Source of the DNA: an uncultured Bacteroidales bacterium
GTDB lineage: Bacteria > Bacteroidota > Bacteroidia > Bacteroidales > P3
Length of the DNA: 7,560 bases
NCBI GenBank assembly: GCA_947179195.1
Contig: CAMXAS010000057.1
Location: 1 to 7,560 of the forward strand
Direction of reading: 5' to 3'
How positions within the stretch are numbered: position 1 is the stretch's first letter; the number at the start of each line of letters is the position of its first letter. Below are positions 6,441-7,560 of the stretch, one piece after another. A program made the position numbers and the translations under genes. The notes below the pieces were generated by a model, which was given only the letters and a program-made list of their open reading frames with translations, searched no databases and was not told where the DNA came from.

Positions 6441-7346
6441 ATGAAAGATCTAATAAACAATATCATCCAAGATTTGGGCGATGACAAACCTATAAAAGGC
6501 ATATTGCTAAAAGCCCAGATTGTTGCCTCTAATTTAGGTAATAAGGAATTTGAAACATGGATAAACAACGAACAAAACGGATATCCCGACTTACTAAATA
6601 TCCCAGACTATAGAGTACTTAACGCTAGCATAAAGGTAGATATCTTCCGACCTCTTTTAGGGGTAATAAAAAACTTTCCAATTCCTATTGGGACACTTCA
6701 GGATGACAACATCAATGAATGCTTGTATCACGTACGAATATGCTACTCTTTATCAGAAATTGAACACCTCTGCGATACCACAGACGGAGATTGCTTATCG
6801 TTCATATGCCCCGCCATGATATTCCCCGCAATAAATAGCTGCATTCAAAATGGAGAAGCGCAGAGCGTTAGGCAAGAAGTTGCACTATCTTCTGTTCAAA
6901 ACATCATTGATAAATTCAAATCAAAACTCTTGACCTTCTTTCTCGAACTTGACAAAAAAATTGATACTGACATTGATTTTTCAAAGATTGAAAGCCAAAA
7001 AGAAATAACACAAATCATGAACGTTCAGGCAGTTGTAGCCAATTTTGGGAATGGTTCTGTAAGCACAGGAAACATATCCGGGAACATAAATGACTTATAT
7101 GTGTCATCCGTTGACCAAAAAGAGGAAATAAATGATCTAGTTCGCCAACTCCAAAAAGAAGTTGACTGCAGTAATAATGCAGACTTAAAAGTCGCAATGG
7201 ACACCATCAATGCAGAATGCCAAAAGCCCTCCTGGGCCAAAAGCACATTGAATTTAGCATTTAATGCTATTAAAGGAATTGCCTCTGGCATAGCGGCCAA
7301 CAAACTAACCCCCATCGTTAACAAGGCGTTAGATTTATTATCGTAA
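6441..7346 (+). CDS. AbiTii-domain protein, putative phage-defence (abortive infection) effector
   Basis: The 301-residue protein has no signal peptide. Residues about 1-190 look like the AbiTii domain, named after a lactococcal abortive-infection protein. The supporting pattern is an opening helix, LLKAQIVASNLGNKEFETWI (22-41) then NGYPD, the PDYRVL strand (55-60), and a helix ending KSKLLTFFLELDKK (160-173). A Gly/Asn-rich stretch, NFGNGSVSTGNISGNI (201-216), follows, then a charged helix (about 226-262). Residues 265-301 begin with Trp265 and are rich in Gly/Ala and hydrophobics (AIKGIASGIAANK). Many AbiTii and other defence-type proteins end in this way. No nuclease, NTPase or protease motif is visible, so any toxic activity is unknown; membrane association of the C-terminal helix is an inference. 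The ATG gives a full-length domain. The gene is alone, AT-rich unlike its neighbours, lies next to tRNA-Arg, and is probably horizontally acquired. Family recognition was by eye. Confidence 0.8.
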   Translation: MKDLINNIIQDLGDDKPIKGILLKAQIVASNLGNKEFETWINNEQNGYPDLLNIPDYRVLNASIKVDIFRPLLGVIKNFPIPIGTLQDDNINECLYHVRICYSLSEIEHLCDTTDGDCLSFICPAMIFPAINSCIQNGEAQSVRQEVALSSVQNIIDKFKSKLLTFFLELDKKIDTDIDFSKIESQKEITQIMNVQAVVANFGNGSVSTGNISGNINDLYVSSVDQKEEINDLVRQLQKEVDCSNNADLKVAMDTINAECQKPSWAKSTLNLAFNAIKGIASGIAANKLTPIVNKALDLLS

Positions 7347-7395
7347 ACGCCCTGCAAACGCAAAGCCCAATAGTAATACAAGATTAGGCAAATAG

Positions 7396-7461
7396 TTGGT
7401 TGCGCATTTCTTTGAGGAGGGCAACGCCGTAATCAAAGACGAGGTATCCCATTCAGGCTAA
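7396..7461 (+). pseudogene. Possible gene remnant (short open stretch, unidentified)
   Basis: A 21-codon stretch between in-frame stops reads as protein-like sequence containing AHFFEEGNAVIKDEV and ending HSG before TAA at 7459-7461. There is no ATG, and the frame closes with TAG at 7393-7395. An overlapping frame continues as KSHYGFIEYLDLN and stops at 7500-7502. Together these could be the decayed end of a mobile-element or defence gene. The stretch is short enough to be chance, and no family could be assigned. Confidence 0.2.
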
Positions 7462-7478
7462 ATCCCATTACGGATTTA
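7459..7478. other. Small stem-loop
   Basis: TAAATCC (7459-7465) and GGATTTA (7472-7478) form a perfect 7-bp inverted repeat around the loop CATTAC. There is no T-run after it on either strand, so it is not a convincing terminator. It may be chance or a protein-binding site. Confidence 0.3.
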
Positions 7479-7501
7479 TAGAATATCTCGATTTAAACTA
7501 A

Positions 7502-7527
7502 GAGGGCGCACCGCATGGTGCGCCCTC
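7502..7527. terminator. Strong GC-rich hairpin, probable terminator near the right edge
   Basis: GAGGGCGCACC (7502-7512) and GGTGCGCCCTC (7517-7527) form a perfect 11-bp stem around GCAT. On the plus strand it is followed by ATGCCTTTAG, a poor T-tract. On the minus strand it is followed by TTAGTTTAAA, which is somewhat better. It could end the AbiTii-like transcript, or a leftward gene beyond the window, or both. Its GC-rich arms contrast with the surrounding AT-rich sequence. Nothing else clear was seen in 7347-7560 apart from the small stem-loop and the possible remnant. Confidence 0.6.
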
Positions 7528-7560
7528 ATGCCTTTAGCGACAGATCATTAAGCACTACTT

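Noticed and set aside
7015..7381. 60- and 118-residue minus-strand frames opposite the AbiTii-like gene
   Set aside because: Both are antisense to a gene with domain support, lack a promoter or start signal, and have no recognisable features.
6190..7560. Direct repeat of the tRNA-Arg 3' end as an attachment site
   Set aside because: I looked for a second copy of the T-arm/acceptor sequence downstream and found none, so no attachment site can be annotated inside the window.

Overview
The window looks like chromosome from a fairly GC-rich member of the Bacteroidota, probably a gut-type Bacteroidales. Three things point there. Elements of the TTTG / TAnnTTTG type precede the RNA genes and the last gene. 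Neither tRNA gene encodes its CCA tail. The pyrophosphatase is of a diverged type with a long insertion. An Alistipes-like genus would fit the base composition, but that is a guess. Lines sampled by hand in sbcC are about 62-65% G+C.

Layout: (1) Bases 1-1458 hold the 3' two thirds or so of a membrane-bound ion-pumping pyrophosphatase gene (hppA), cut by the left edge and followed by a good intrinsic terminator. (2) A well-formed promoter drives tRNA-Ala(GGC) at 1585-1658. A 13-bp hairpin between this tRNA and the convergent sbcC gene can terminate both. (3) On the minus strand, sbcD (4783-6045) and sbcC (1703-4786) form a two-gene operon with a 4-bp ATGA overlap. They encode the nuclease and ATPase subunits of the SbcCD (Mre11-Rad50-like) DNA end-processing complex, and all key motifs are intact. 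(4) Divergent from sbcD, overlapping promoter-like elements precede tRNA-Arg(TCT) at 6137-6210.

(5) Immediately beyond tRNA-Arg the composition changes. The rest of the window is AT-rich (28-48% G+C in sampled lines). It holds one gene (6441-7346) whose protein has an AbiTii-type abortive-infection domain, a short Gly/Asn-rich segment and a Gly/Ala-rich hydrophobic C-terminal helix region. Its upstream region has a tandem imperfect repeat of two T6-loop palindromes, the second overlapping the probable -7 element. The last 214 bases contain two hairpins and a short open stretch that may be a gene remnant.

The first 6.2 kb is ordinary housekeeping sequence. The AbiTii-like gene next to a tRNA 3' end, with its own operator-like repeats, is the part that looks accessory and horizontally acquired. 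It is the only candidate here for a poorly described system.
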